Assembly (NCBI GenBank): GCA_963815495.1
Contig: CAWFGW010000007.1
Span: 372,001-436,000 of the forward strand
Direction of reading: 5' to 3'
Source: CAWFGW01 sp963815495
GTDB lineage: Bacteria; Bacteroidota; Bacteroidia; Cytophagales; JAAEPT01
Length of the DNA: 64,000 bases
The first letter of the stretch is position 1. Every line of letters begins with the position of its first letter. Under the pieces are notes generated by a model. That model searched no databases. It worked only from the letters and a program-made list of their open reading frames with translations, and was not told the origin of the DNA. This document shows positions 53,608 through 62,687 of this stretch, in pieces. Position numbers and translations under genes: made by a program.

Positions 53608-54504
53608 CTAAGACCATATAAGCCCTAAACCAAACAAGATCACAAAAAGCAATGTACTTAACGCCAACTGCTTTAAATATGGATCCAGCGATTTCGCATC
53701 ATTTTTTTTGAAAACAGCTAATACATTCACTATAAATAATGGGAAAGCTAACACAAAGAGAAAATCAGTATAATGTCGAAAATTCAAGCCCGTATATACA
53801 AGCATGGAAATCATTCCCATGCTCAATAATACAAGATGATAGACCCGTGCTTTTTTTCGACCCAGCCGTACAGGGATTGAACGTTTGCCTGCTTCTTTAT
53901 CCGATTCAATATCACGAATGTTATTGACATTTAGCACTCCAGTTGCAAAAGCACCACAAGAAATTGCGGGAAGAAAGTGAATCCAATTTAATGACTGTGT
54001 AAACAAATAATTTGTTCCCAACACACCCACCAAACCAAAGAATAAAAACACAGAGACGTCTCCCAACCCTGCATAACCATAAGGGTTATTACCCGCGGTA
54101 TATTTAATAGCAGCACCAATAGCACCAAGACCGATAACTAGGAAAAGGAGCAGTAAAAACAGTTGCTGTAATCCAAAGACTAAAAACAATAAAGTTAACC
54201 CGCTCAGCAATGATAATCCCGCAAAAATTACCAGTGCAGTTTTCATGGAAGCAAGCGAAATTTTCCCGCTCTGCACTGCTCGCGAAGGGCCTTCACGTGT
54301 AAGGCTATCAGCCCCGTGTACACTGTCGCCATAATCGTTCGCTAAATTGGACAGGATTTGTAAAAATAAGGTTGTCATTAAACACAAGGTTAAGACCACT
54401 CCATCATACTGGTTTTCTTTCATCGCCAAAAATGCACCCATTAAAATGCATGAAAATGCTAATGGGAGTGTACGTAACCTAAATGCCTCGATCCAATTCT
54501 TCAT
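53608..54504 (-). CDS. menA: 1,4-dihydroxy-2-naphthoate polyprenyltransferase
   Basis: A 298-residue UbiA-superfamily membrane enzyme that attaches the polyprenyl tail to DHNA in menaquinone synthesis. The first Asp-rich motif is NDYGDSVHGAD at about 56-66. The second is NNIRDIESDKEAGKRSIPVRLG. Eight or so hydrophobic helices. EGPSRAVQSG, a MenA hallmark, follows the first motif. The ATG overlaps the argS stop by one base, so the pair is translationally coupled. Confidence 0.95.
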   Translation of the reverse strand: MKNWIEAFRLRTLPLAFSCILMGAFLAMKENQYDGVVLTLCLMTTLFLQILSNLANDYGDSVHGADSLTREGPSRAVQSGKISLASMKTALVIFAGLSLLSGLTLLFLVFGLQQLFLLLLFLVIGLGAIGAAIKYTAGNNPYGYAGLGDVSVFLFFGLVGVLGTNYLFTQSLNWIHFLPAISCGAFATGVLNVNNIRDIESDKEAGKRSIPVRLGRKKARVYHLVLLSMGMISMLVYTGLNFRHYTDFLFVLAFPLFIVNVLAVFKKNDAKSLDPYLKQLALSTLLFVILFGLGLIWS

Positions 54505-56285
54505 TACATTCGTTCTGGCACTTCAATACCTAATAAACTCATTCCCTTTTTAATCACCTCAGCTACTTTTGCTGATAATGTCATTCTAAAACGTTGCTCT
54601 TCTTCAGTTGCTTTAAAGATAGGATGCTCGGCATAAAAACTGTTAAATGTTTTTGCTAACTCATAACAATAGTTTGCCACTATTGCTGGTGAATAGCTTT
54701 CGCCAGCTTCAGCTATTTTTTTATTAAATTGAGCAAGTAAATTAATTAAATCAGCTTCTAAAGATGACGGTATATAAGTCACTACTGGTGTGATATAATC
54801 CAACTGATCTTCGTTGGCTTTTCTCACTAAAGCAGCAATTCGGGCATGAGTGTACTGAACAAAAGGTCCTGTGTTACCTTGAAACTCGATGGACTCTTCG
54901 GGATTAAACAACATCCGCTTTTTAGGGTCTACTTTCAAAATAAAATATTTTAAAGCACCTAACGCCAAAACCCGGTAAAGCTCTGTAGCTTCTTCTTCAG
55001 TAAAGCCATCAATTTTACCAGACTCTAGTGTGCGTGCTTTAGCTGTTTCAATCATTTCATTCACCAAATCATCAGCATCGACCACAGTTCCTTCCCGTGA
55101 TTTCATTTTACCGGAAGGTAAATCAACCATGCCGTACGACATATGGAAAATACCATTTGCATAAGGACGTTCCAGTTTTTGAAGAATCTTTTTTAATACG
55201 ATGAAGTGATAATCCTGCTCATTTCCAACAACGTAAATCGATTTAGAAATCCCATAATCAGCATATTTTAAATCAGCAGTACCCATGTCTTGAGTAATAT
55301 ACACGGAGGTGCCATCACCACGCTGAACAAGCTTTCTATCTAATTTATCTTGCGTTAAATCTACCCAAATTGAATTATCCTTCTCTACCTCAAAAACACC
55401 CTTTTCTAGACCTTGTTTTACAATATCTTTACCTAGCAAATATGTATTAGATTCATAATAAAACTGGTCAAAATCAACACCAATAAGTTCGTAAGTTGTG
55501 TTAAAACCTGCATACACCCAGTTGTTCATTTTCTCCCACAAGTCACGGGTTTCCGCATCATTTTCTTCCCACTTTAATAGAAGATCTTGTGCTTTTAAAA
55601 ATATAGGCGCTGTTTTTTTAGCCTGTTCTTCCGACTTCCCTTTGGCTACTAATTGTTCGATTTGCTTTTTATATTCCTGATCAAATTTCACATAATACTC
55701 TCCGACCAAATGATCGCCTTTGATACCACGTGATTCAGGTGTTTCATCATGTCCAAAAAGTTGATAGGCGACCATCGATTTACAAATGTGAATACCTCTA
55801 TCGTTGATGAGGTTGGCTTTCACTACATCAAAGTCATTAGCTTTTAATATTGCAGATAAAGAAAATCCCAAAAAATTGTTTCGTAAATGGCCTAAATGCA
55901 AGGGTTTATTGGTGTTTGGTGATGAATATTCCACCATGACCTTTTCTTTCCTTCCTAAGGTTGTTTTACCCATTTGAACAGCATTCAAATCATACAACAA
56001 CTTGCGCCAATAACTTTCCTCTAACTCAAAATTGAGAAACCCTTTCACCACATTAAAGTCAGCAACAGCTGGTACCATTTTTACAACGGCTTCACCAATT
56101 GCTTTGCCAAGAGCTTCGGGATTTTCTTTTAATCGCCCTGCAAAAGGAAAAGTCATAAATGTAAATGTACCTTTAAACTCTTTTTTCGTAGGTGAAAAGC
56201 TAATTTCACCAGCTGAAATGGCTAGTTTATAGTTTGATTTTAAAATATCCGCAACAACTTCAGCTAACTGTAACTCCAGACTCAT
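54504..56285 (-). CDS. argS: Arginine--tRNA ligase
   Basis: A 593-residue class I synthetase. The N-terminal additional domain is at 1-110. The HIGH-like motif is SPNTNKPLHLGHLRN, then GDHLVGEYYVKF. The late DMGTADLKYADYG and the functional KMSKS-like loop KMKSREGTVV are both present. The DALR anticodon domain ends with RFRMTLSAKVAEVIKKGMSL. Full length and intact. It overlaps menA by one base and starts 214 bp from a divergent small lipoprotein gene. Confidence 0.97.
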   Translation of the reverse strand: MSLELQLAEVVADILKSNYKLAISAGEISFSPTKKEFKGTFTFMTFPFAGRLKENPEALGKAIGEAVVKMVPAVADFNVVKGFLNFELEESYWRKLLYDLNAVQMGKTTLGRKEKVMVEYSSPNTNKPLHLGHLRNNFLGFSLSAILKANDFDVVKANLINDRGIHICKSMVAYQLFGHDETPESRGIKGDHLVGEYYVKFDQEYKKQIEQLVAKGKSEEQAKKTAPIFLKAQDLLLKWEENDAETRDLWEKMNNWVYAGFNTTYELIGVDFDQFYYESNTYLLGKDIVKQGLEKGVFEVEKDNSIWVDLTQDKLDRKLVQRGDGTSVYITQDMGTADLKYADYGISKSIYVVGNEQDYHFIVLKKILQKLERPYANGIFHMSYGMVDLPSGKMKSREGTVVDADDLVNEMIETAKARTLESGKIDGFTEEEATELYRVLALGALKYFILKVDPKKRMLFNPEESIEFQGNTGPFVQYTHARIAALVRKANEDQLDYITPVVTYIPSSLEADLINLLAQFNKKIAEAGESYSPAIVANYCYELAKTFNSFYAEHPIFKATEEEQRFRMTLSAKVAEVIKKGMSLLGIEVPERM

Positions 56286-56498
56286 CTATTTTGATCACTT
56301 ATTTTTTACAAAGTGCAAAGATTGTAAATATTAAAGAGAATTACACCTTTAAAAATTATATGTACAATTAGAAGGGTTTTCGTCCTGTAGAATATGTTCC
56401 TCAACGCGAATTTCAACATTTTGAGCAAAAACTTAAGAAAAGCTTTACGATTTTTCTTTTTTGTGGCTATATTTAGGTTCGAAAAAAAATAAAACCCA

Positions 56499-56639
56499 AT
56501 GAAAAAGATATTAGTAGTTATTTCGGCAGTAGCAATGTTATTAGCAACTTCATCTTGTTACAGACACCACGTTTGTGCCACGTATGTTAAAGCAGAGAAA
56601 CCACAAGTAGAAACTACCGTAGTTGAAGAGAACATATAA
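56499..56639 (+). CDS. Small lipoprotein, 46 aa
   Basis: MKKILVVISAVAMLLATSSC is a lipoprotein signal with Cys20 as the lipid site. The mature part is only 27 residues: YRHHVCATYVKAE then an acidic tail. Such tiny lipoproteins with a second cysteine in an H/CxxY context are common and uncharacterised in Flavobacteriia. A TATATTTA box lies about 26 bp upstream. The gene converges on gmhB, 5 bp apart. Confidence 0.7.
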   Translation: MKKILVVISAVAMLLATSSCYRHHVCATYVKAEKPQVETTVVEENI

Positions 56640-56644
56640 GGTAT

Positions 56645-57151
56645 TTAACTCCTTAAAATCATATTGCTGGCCTCCAGCAGTGAAGAAGCTTCTATTGAAG
56701 CTTCTTTTTCTTTTTCTCCCCCAACAATGGCAGTTTTTAAATTTAGTTTCCACCCAGGAATTAAATCGCGTTTCTTATCCCCTATCATCCAAGACTGATT
56801 TACATCAATATTGTATTTGGCAATTGCCTTCTCTAGCATTAATGAGTTTGGCTTTCGTGTTAAAGAGTTAGTCCATTTCTCATGATAAGGAGCTAAAAAT
56901 ATGTCGTCAATTACATGATTAGTTTGTTCTTGAATGTATTCATGCACTTTAAATACATCTTCCTTTTTGTAGGTCCCCTTTACAATACCCGATTGGTTAG
57001 TAATGACAATTAAGAGGTAGCCAGCTGCTTTAAAAGCCTGTAAAGCCTGAGGTACCCCAGGTATAAACTCAAATTTTTCAACGGTATACACATAGTCAAC
57101 ATAGTCTTTGTTGATAACACCATCTCTATCAAGGAAAATACATTTATTCAT
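56645..57151 (-). CDS. gmhB: D-glycero-D-manno-heptose 1,7-bisphosphate phosphatase-type HAD enzyme
   Basis: A 168-residue HAD-IIIA phosphatase. The catalytic aspartates are in CIFLDRDGVINKD (Asp8 and Asp10), motif II is the Thr of IVITNQSGIVKG, and motif IV is MIGDKKRDLIPG. The GmhB zinc-binding cysteines are reduced, as in other Bacteroidota members that may act on related sugar phosphates. It feeds LPS inner-core heptose or similar. The 3' end contains a hairpin that would end the convergent lipoprotein transcript. Confidence 0.85.
   Translation of the reverse strand: MNKCIFLDRDGVINKDYVDYVYTVEKFEFIPGVPQALQAFKAAGYLLIVITNQSGIVKGTYKKEDVFKVHEYIQEQTNHVIDDIFLAPYHEKWTNSLTRKPNSLMLEKAIAKYNIDVNQSWMIGDKKRDLIPGWKLNLKTAIVGGEKEKEASIEASSLLEASNMILRS
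56683..56711 (+). terminator. Terminator inside the gmhB coding region
   Basis: AAGAAGCTTC (56683-56692) pairs with GAAGCTTCTT (56697-56706) around loop TATT and is followed by a T-rich tract. It would terminate the convergent lipoprotein transcript while encoding the end of gmhB on the other strand. Confidence 0.6.
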
Positions 57152-57274
57152 GCTTTAAAGATAAGTTTAATTGACCTGACACTAAAGCCAGCAAAGATAT
57201 TTTATCCACCATCTAATGCAAGAGCCTGTTTATCAATAAATCAGAAAAAAAAGCACTAAAAACCGTTTCATTTC

Positions 57275-57306
57275 TTGCCCTTAATTAAAAATTAACCTTA
57301 GATTTG
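57275..57306 (+). promoter_or_regulatory. Promoter of tRNA-Leu
   Basis: TTG (57275-57277), a 21-base spacer and TAGATTTG (57299-57306) match the Bacteroidota promoter consensus. Transcription would begin near 57313, about 15 nt before the tRNA. Confidence 0.65.
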
Positions 57307-57327
57307 CAGCCCAGTTTTAAGGATAAT

Positions 57328-57409
57328 GCCTGAGTGGCGGAACTGGTAGACGCGCACGACTCAAACTCGTGTATCGCAAGATGTGCCGGTTCGATTCCGG
57401 CCTCAGGTA
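57328..57409 (+). tRNA. tRNA-Leu (anticodon CAA)
   Basis: Acceptor GCCTGAG pairs with CTCAGGT (one G-T pair at the end). The anticodon stem CACGA/TCGTG holds the loop CTCAAAC, anticodon CAA. A long variable arm (TATCGCAAGATGT) and the T arm GCCGG-TTCGATT-CCGGC complete the class II structure. CCA is not encoded. Confidence 0.97.
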
Positions 57410-57412
57410 CAA

Positions 57413-57443
57413 AAACCCGACTATTTAGTTAGTTGGGTTTTTT
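57413..57443 (+). terminator. Terminator after tRNA-Leu
   Basis: AAACCCGACT (57413-57422) pairs with AGTTGGGTTT (57431-57440) with one G-T pair, then more T residues. It lies 3 bases after the tRNA. Confidence 0.8.
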
Positions 57444-57503
57444 TATGTGCTGTTAAAAACAAAGCTACTATCAGCTAATAAATGGGACGTTTATTACCAC
57501 ACT

Positions 57504-58526
57504 TTATTGAGAAGTTCCTGATTCTACAGTGGAGAAATAAGTTGGTATGACACTTTTTAACTTGTCCAGTGTTTCCAGAACTGAAAGCTCACTCATCCCT
57601 CCTGCTGCATTTGCATGTCCACCACCACTAAAGTGCTCCGCAGCAAGTACATTCACAGGATTATTCTGACCTTTAGATCGAAACGACATTTTTATAATAC
57701 CATCACGCTCTGTAAACACAATAACAGCTTTCATCCCTTTAATAGACAATGCCATGTTCGCTAAATTATCAGTATCTCCTTTCTGATAAAGATACTTTTC
57801 TAATTCTTCCTTTGTCAAGGAGATGATGGCTACCTGGTAATCATCCATGACCTCTAATTTTTCACTCATAGCATAACCTTGCAAACGCAATCGTGTAGCT
57901 GTGTTATTGTCACTTAATACTTCATGAATTAAATGATGTTGAACGCCTGCTGTTAATAGTTTCGCCAATAGTTCATGTGTTCGTGGCTTAACGGACGGAA
58001 ATCGAAAACTGCCAGTATCGGTTAAAATACCTAAATAAAGAGGAGTGCCCACTTTTTCGTCCAATAAATCTAAGTGTCCAGATTGATCAATCAACTCTAT
58101 AATGAGCTGCGAGGTTGACGAAGCCGATGTATCAGAGACTACAAATGTGGGGAATGGTTCGGGGTTCAGGTGGTGGTCTATCATTATTGTATCGCAAGAT
58201 GCATTCTCTAATAAAACTTGCATCTCTGGACCTATCCGATTGGTTGCGTTGTAGTCTAGACAAAATATCAAATCAGCTTTTTCAAAAAGTGTTTTCACTT
58301 CCTCTGGTTGATCTGTCATCAATACAATTGAAGAAACATCCAACCAAAACAAAAATTCTGGAGCAAGATCAGGATGACAAACAACTGCTTTTTTTCCAAG
58401 CTTTTCTATAAAATGCATTAAACCTAATGAGCTACCAACAGAGTCTCCATCAGCAGACTTATGTGAGGTGATAAGAATATTATTCGCTTCTACTATTTTT
58501 GATTCAATTTGTTGATAGATATTCAT
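57504..58526 (-). CDS. DHH family phosphoesterase (NrnA-like)
   Basis: A 340-residue enzyme of the bifunctional oligoribonuclease / pAp-phosphatase family. Metal ligands are visible as ITSHKSADGDSVGSS near residues 19-33, CLDYNATNR near 89-97 and the DHH motif at 117-119 (MIDHHLNPEPFP). The DHHA1 domain carries the substrate loop SGGGHANAAGG. It removes short RNA oligomers or pAp from sulfate assimilation. It stands alone between the tRNA-Leu and the dead stress-protein gene. Confidence 0.92.
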   Translation of the reverse strand: MNIYQQIESKIVEANNILITSHKSADGDSVGSSLGLMHFIEKLGKKAVVCHPDLAPEFLFWLDVSSIVLMTDQPEEVKTLFEKADLIFCLDYNATNRIGPEMQVLLENASCDTIMIDHHLNPEPFPTFVVSDTSASSTSQLIIELIDQSGHLDLLDEKVGTPLYLGILTDTGSFRFPSVKPRTHELLAKLLTAGVQHHLIHEVLSDNNTATRLRLQGYAMSEKLEVMDDYQVAIISLTKEELEKYLYQKGDTDNLANMALSIKGMKAVIVFTERDGIIKMSFRSKGQNNPVNVLAAEHFSGGGHANAAGGMSELSVLETLDKLKSVIPTYFSTVESGTSQ

Positions 58527-58660
58527 CGATTCTTTTTATTTCTGATTTGTGTTATACAATTAAAAGTTTAAGGTACATTAAGTATTACTCAATCATAGAA
58601 TTGATCGTAGTTATTTAAAAGCTCCCCCTTTAATTAATATGAATTAAAAAAAAATTAACA

Positions 58661-59047
58661 ATGAAAAATATATTAACTACGATTGATTTTAATAAAGAGA
58701 AAATACAATTAATAGATAAAGCATTTCAACTAGTTAAAGTGTTTAATTCTAAATTATGGCTTATGCATATTGTTGCTCGAGAACCTAGTTTCGTTGGCTA
58801 TGATGTTATTCCCGACACATCAGAAACTAGAACATAAAAGCTCAGTAAAGAACACAGTAAGCCTCACGATTATGCTGACACCTTTACGAAAAAAGGCGTT
58901 GACTCAGAAGGTTTGTCCATTCAGAGTGCAATTATTGAAGAGCCAAAAAAGATGTAGGCTGATTTCCTAATTGCGGGACAATACAAACGTGTTTTATATA
59001 GACAGATTGTGGAAATTGTATCTTTTAAAATTATAAAAAAATCATAA
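58661..59047 (+). pseudogene. Universal stress protein (UspA) family, nonsense codons and loss of length
   Basis: A single frame from ATG 58661 encodes MKNILTTIDFNKEK, then AREPSFVGYDV, ETRT and a TAA at 58835, then KLSKEHSKPHDYADTF and GLSIQSAIIEEPKKM and a TAG at 58955, then ADFLIAGQYK and the end IIKKS before TAA 59045. The two stops are in frame, so the damage includes base substitutions. The first strand and the ADFLIAG strand identify the family. The usual length is about 140-150 residues, and the remnant is close to that. A real pseudogene. Confidence 0.85.
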
Positions 59048-59277
59048 ATATAGCGCTGATAGCTCCTTTTGAATCCTAACTACAAAACTACCTAACAATC
59101 AAACAAAATTGAAATAATTATTTTTAAAAAAATATTGATAATATTATCGGTATTTATTCAGCCATCGATTATTTCTTTTATTCTCAAAGAGATGATGAAT
59201 AAAAACATTCTCTAGAACTAACTGTTTTTTGGTTAGACTTAAGAGTAAATAAAATAAATATTACCACTCTTTTTTAT

Positions 59278-59547
59278 ATGGAAAATCTCGAAACAGATAG
59301 AATTATTGAGATGGCTTGGGAAGATAGAACTCCATTCGAAGCGATAGAAGTTCAGTTTGGCCTGACAGAATCTGAGGTGATTAAAATAATGAGAAATCAA
59401 CTGAAACGAAGTTCATTCATGTTATGGCGTAAACGTGTTAATAGTGGTGTAAGCCAGAAACATCAAAAAAAGAGATGTATTGATGTTACACGTTTTAAAT
59501 CTTCACGACAAAAGAATATTTCATCAAATAAAATTTCAAAACGATAG
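59278..59547 (+). CDS. TIGR03643 family protein
   Basis: An 89-residue basic protein with the family pattern RIIEMAWEDRTPFEAIEVQF, MLWRKRVNSGVSQKHQKKR and RFKSSRQKNISSNKISKR. These small proteins always occur beside the cryptochrome/photolyase FAD-binding gene that follows here. The stop TAG (59545-59547) overlaps the place where the next protein should begin. No function is known; a DNA- or partner-binding role is only a guess from the charge. Confidence 0.9.
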   Translation: MENLETDRIIEMAWEDRTPFEAIEVQFGLTESEVIKIMRNQLKRSSFMLWRKRVNSGVSQKHQKKRCIDVTRFKSSRQKNISSNKISKR

Positions 59548-60626
59548 ACTTTCCTACAGCCATAGAAGCGATTGAGCAAAAGATTCAAAATATTGAACCT
59601 GAAAAATATGCTTCCACAAGAAATTACAAAAATGGGGCAGTTACCCATCTTGGTCCTTACCTTTCACGAGGAGTAATTTCAACTAAAGGTGTTTATCAAC
59701 ACCTTAAAACATTAGACCTACCGTGGTACAAAATAGAAAAACTTATTCAAGAATTAGCCTGGAGAGATTATTGGCAACAGGTATGGATTGAAAAAAAAGA
59801 AGCGATTAAACGGGATTTGAAAAATAAGCAAACGCCCATTTCTAATTATGAAATTCCTCAAGCTGTAGTAAATGCTGAAACAGGCATTAAAGCGGTTGAT
59901 GAAGCGATTAGAGAACTCTACAAAACAGGATATATGCACAACCACATGCGCATGTATGTCGCTTCCATCTGTTGCAACATTGCTCAATCTCATTGGTTAG
60001 CCCCTGCAAAATGGATGTATAGCCATTTGTTAGATGGTGATTTAGCAAGCAATTTTTTAAGTTGGCAGTGGGTAGCTGGTGCATTTGCTAATAAAAAATA
60101 TGTAGCTAATCAGGAAAACATTAACAACTTCTTCCAAAGCACACAAAAAGAAACTTTTTTAGATATTGACTACAGTGAGTTTGAAAACCTTCAAGTACCA
60201 AATACTCTTAAAGAAACCATCGTTTTCGACTTAGAGACTGTGCTTCCTGAAAAAAAAGAAGCTTTAATAAACCCAAATAAACCAACACTAATCTATAACT
60301 ACTATAACATTGACCCATATTGGTACATAAATAAAGATGTTCAGCGAATTTTTTTGTTGGAACCTTCTTTTTTTAAAGAAAACCCAGTAAGTCAAAAGTG
60401 TCTTAACTTCGCTATTTCTTTGACTAATAATATTCAAGGAGTACAACTATATACTGGTGAATTTGCACAACTAGCTAAACAACTCAACAACAAAATTATT
60501 TATAAAGAGCATCCTACTACTAAACATTACCAAGGTCAAGAAGAGCCTCGGGAGTGGATTAGCAGTGTAACAGGATATTACCCATCCTTTTTTTCCTTTT
60601 GGAAAAAATGTAAGAAGGAACTTTAA
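59544..60626 (+). CDS. Cryptochrome/photolyase family FAD-binding protein, start codon missing
   Basis: The frame from about 59532 to 60626 encodes DFPTAIEAIEQKIQNIEP, then RNYKNGAVTHLGPYLSRGVI, ELAWRDYWQQVW, GIKAVDEAIRELYKTGYMHN and HMRMYVASICCNIAQSHWL and FLSWQWVAGAFANK. These are the FAD-binding half of photolyase/cryptochrome proteins. No ATG, GTG or TTG precedes DFPT: the codon there is ATA, overlapping the previous TAG. The first canonical start is TTG 59817, which would drop 91 residues of conserved sequence. Either ATA is used or the start is mutated. The N-terminal antenna domain is naturally absent in this short family. Confidence 0.8.
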   Translation: MDFPTAIEAIEQKIQNIEPEKYASTRNYKNGAVTHLGPYLSRGVISTKGVYQHLKTLDLPWYKIEKLIQELAWRDYWQQVWIEKKEAIKRDLKNKQTPISNYEIPQAVVNAETGIKAVDEAIRELYKTGYMHNHMRMYVASICCNIAQSHWLAPAKWMYSHLLDGDLASNFLSWQWVAGAFANKKYVANQENINNFFQSTQKETFLDIDYSEFENLQVPNTLKETIVFDLETVLPEKKEALINPNKPTLIYNYYNIDPYWYINKDVQRIFLLEPSFFKENPVSQKCLNFAISLTNNIQGVQLYTGEFAQLAKQLNNKIIYKEHPTTKHYQGQEEPREWISSVTGYYPSFFSFWKKCKKEL

Positions 60627-60678
60627 ATGTGATGCAACTGCCTTAAAAAGGACACATAAAAATATTAACAATTAAAAA

Positions 60679-61308
60679 ATGCAATTGAATAAAGAGACCA
60701 TCGAAGCGTTAGATTATAAATACAAGCTCAACTTAATCAACTCCATAACAGGAATAAAACCTGCAAACCTTATAGGAACTCAATCATTAAACCAAAAAGA
60801 TAATGTTGCTATTTTCTCATCTATTGTACATTTAGGTTCAAATCCTGCGCAAATAGGTTTTATCATGCGTCCACAAAATTCATCACCACGAGACACATAT
60901 ATAAATATCCAAGAAACGGGTTATTATAGCATAAATCACGTATCTGAATCGTTTATCAAAAAAGCTCATTATACTTCTGCTAAGCTTGATCATGGAGATT
61001 CTGAATTTGAAAAAATGAACTTAGAGAAAGAGTTTATTGCTGATTTTCATGCTCCATTTGTTAAGCAGAGCAGTGTAAAAATTGGTATGAAGCATATTGA
61101 AAACATACCTCTACCCAATGGCTGTCTTTTTGTTATTGGTTCTATTGAACTCATCGTGCTACCAAATGAAATAATAAATGAACTAGGTCAGATAGATTTA
61201 TCGGCCTATGCTTGTGCAGGAATTGCAGGACTTAACACCTATTATGGCCTAAATTTTTTAGCGAGTTTTCCTTATGTAAGATTAGATGAAATACCCGATT
61301 TTCAATAA
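60679..61308 (+). CDS. Flavin reductase family protein
   Basis: A 209-residue protein of the FMN-binding split-barrel type. It shows KLNLINSITGIKPANLIGTQ at the N-terminus, IVHLGSNPAQIGFIMRPQ and an INHVSESF helix, and ends YYGLNFLASFPYVR. It likely reduces or binds flavin. It is 52 bp after the cryptochrome-like gene, and this pairing is common in marine Flavobacteriia. The partner oxygenase is unknown. Confidence 0.9.
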   Translation: MQLNKETIEALDYKYKLNLINSITGIKPANLIGTQSLNQKDNVAIFSSIVHLGSNPAQIGFIMRPQNSSPRDTYINIQETGYYSINHVSESFIKKAHYTSAKLDHGDSEFEKMNLEKEFIADFHAPFVKQSSVKIGMKHIENIPLPNGCLFVIGSIELIVLPNEIINELGQIDLSAYACAGIAGLNTYYGLNFLASFPYVRLDEIPDFQ

Positions 61309-61370
61309 AAAACATATGTAATCAAATTAACGAATAACATCAATAGTGATTTTTTTTATGAGAAGGTTTT

Positions 61371-62414
61371 TTATCTATTTGATAAAAGAAGTTCATGAAT
61401 AAACTTTAGTTTACGAATTACAGGCTCTGAAATCACAAAAGGATAAACATCGGGAATACCCATAGCTCGGTTGATACTATTCACTGCATATGAAAGGGGG
61501 ACGCAAGTTTTAACAATGATCTCAAAATCAAACATCGTGTAAGGGTCAAAAGTCACTACCGTTGACATGCCATCATTAATATCTGTTGATTGTACTTGTA
61601 AACCAAAAAAATGAGAAGTCTCTACCATGTCCATAATGTGTAGATAATGTGCCCATGTTTCCGCCCAATCCTCCCATGGGTGAGAAGTTGCGTATTTACT
61701 GATAAAGGATTCATTCCAACTAGGTATTGCTCCTTCTCGATAATATTTTTGTAATGCCACACTATAATCCTGCTGCTCGTCTCCAAAAACAACTCTGAAA
61801 TCTTGTAATACTTTCTGATTTGTAAACACTAATCTTTCCCAAAAATAATGACCAACTTCATGGCGTAAATGTCCAATTAAAGTTCGATAGGGCTCTAACA
61901 GCTGTTTCCTCATTTGTTCTCGCAGCACGGAGTCGGCTTCACTTAACAAAATTGTAATTACACCATTAGCATGCCCAGTCATGATGGTAGGATCATGTTC
62001 TTTCGATACAAAATCAAAACACATTCCATTTTTATTATCCATCTTGTTAGGCAATGGCAATCCAATCTTTTGAAGTTGATAAATCAACCGGTGTTTAGCA
62101 ACTTCTAAATTTTGCCACTTAGGAAAATTCTTATTATCAGATAAGTTAGGTATTGTTCGATTAAGTTGACATGCGCTACAAAAATCTTTAGGATCATTTT
62201 TATCAAGTAACCAGTTACAAACACCATAGGCTTCATTTTTACAATATTTATAGTGTAATTGTTCACGATCGGAAATAAGCTGATTTTGATTTGAATCAAA
62301 GGTTAGCATTTTTCGATCAGAGTCCCTATAACCACAAATGTGACCACAATTTTCACATTTCCTACTTTCAAAAAATAACGGGTGCTGGCAATGGCCACAT
62401 TGAAAAATTTTCAT
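61371..62414 (-). CDS. Zinc-binding metallopeptidase family protein (DUF2248-type)
   Basis: A 347-residue protein. The N-terminus is a zinc ribbon (C6, C9, C20, C23: CGHCQ and CENCG), with another Cys pair at 79-82 (CSAC). The gluzincin-like HEVGH is at 185-189 within LIGHLRHEVGHYFWERLV, and a second His/Glu region follows in EDWAETWAHYLHI. This is the putative zinc-binding peptidase family. The substrate is unknown. It is convergent with the flavin reductase gene and often found near cryptochrome clusters. Confidence 0.88.
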   Translation of the reverse strand: MKIFQCGHCQHPLFFESRKCENCGHICGYRDSDRKMLTFDSNQNQLISDREQLHYKYCKNEAYGVCNWLLDKNDPKDFCSACQLNRTIPNLSDNKNFPKWQNLEVAKHRLIYQLQKIGLPLPNKMDNKNGMCFDFVSKEHDPTIMTGHANGVITILLSEADSVLREQMRKQLLEPYRTLIGHLRHEVGHYFWERLVFTNQKVLQDFRVVFGDEQQDYSVALQKYYREGAIPSWNESFISKYATSHPWEDWAETWAHYLHIMDMVETSHFFGLQVQSTDINDGMSTVVTFDPYTMFDFEIIVKTCVPLSYAVNSINRAMGIPDVYPFVISEPVIRKLKFIHELLLSNR

Positions 62415-62635
62415 GATTGATATACTTTAATTTTTGTGTGAATCTAATCACTAAAAAGTGACATTCAATCTTTTTAGTTTTTTCTTTTTTTAAAGAAAAA
62501 TAGGGTTGTACGCACTTTAAACAAACATATAAAATTAAAGTTCAACAACTAACACTTATAACTTTACGACAAATCTCCTTCAATTAAATCCATGGTTTTT
62601 TGACCGAATATTTCGTGCCAGAAAACTTGGAAAAA

Positions 62636-62673
62636 ACAATAGCGGTAAAAAAATAAGCTACTACCGCTATTGT
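62636..62673 (-). terminator. Terminator of the phosphodiesterase-like gene
   Basis: ACAATAGCGGTA (62636-62647) pairs with TACCGCTATTGT (62662-62673). Read on the minus strand, the stem is followed by a run of six T. It lies 15 bp after the stop codon of the gene ending at 62688. Confidence 0.85.
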
Positions 62674-62687
62674 AAGATGTTGTTCCC

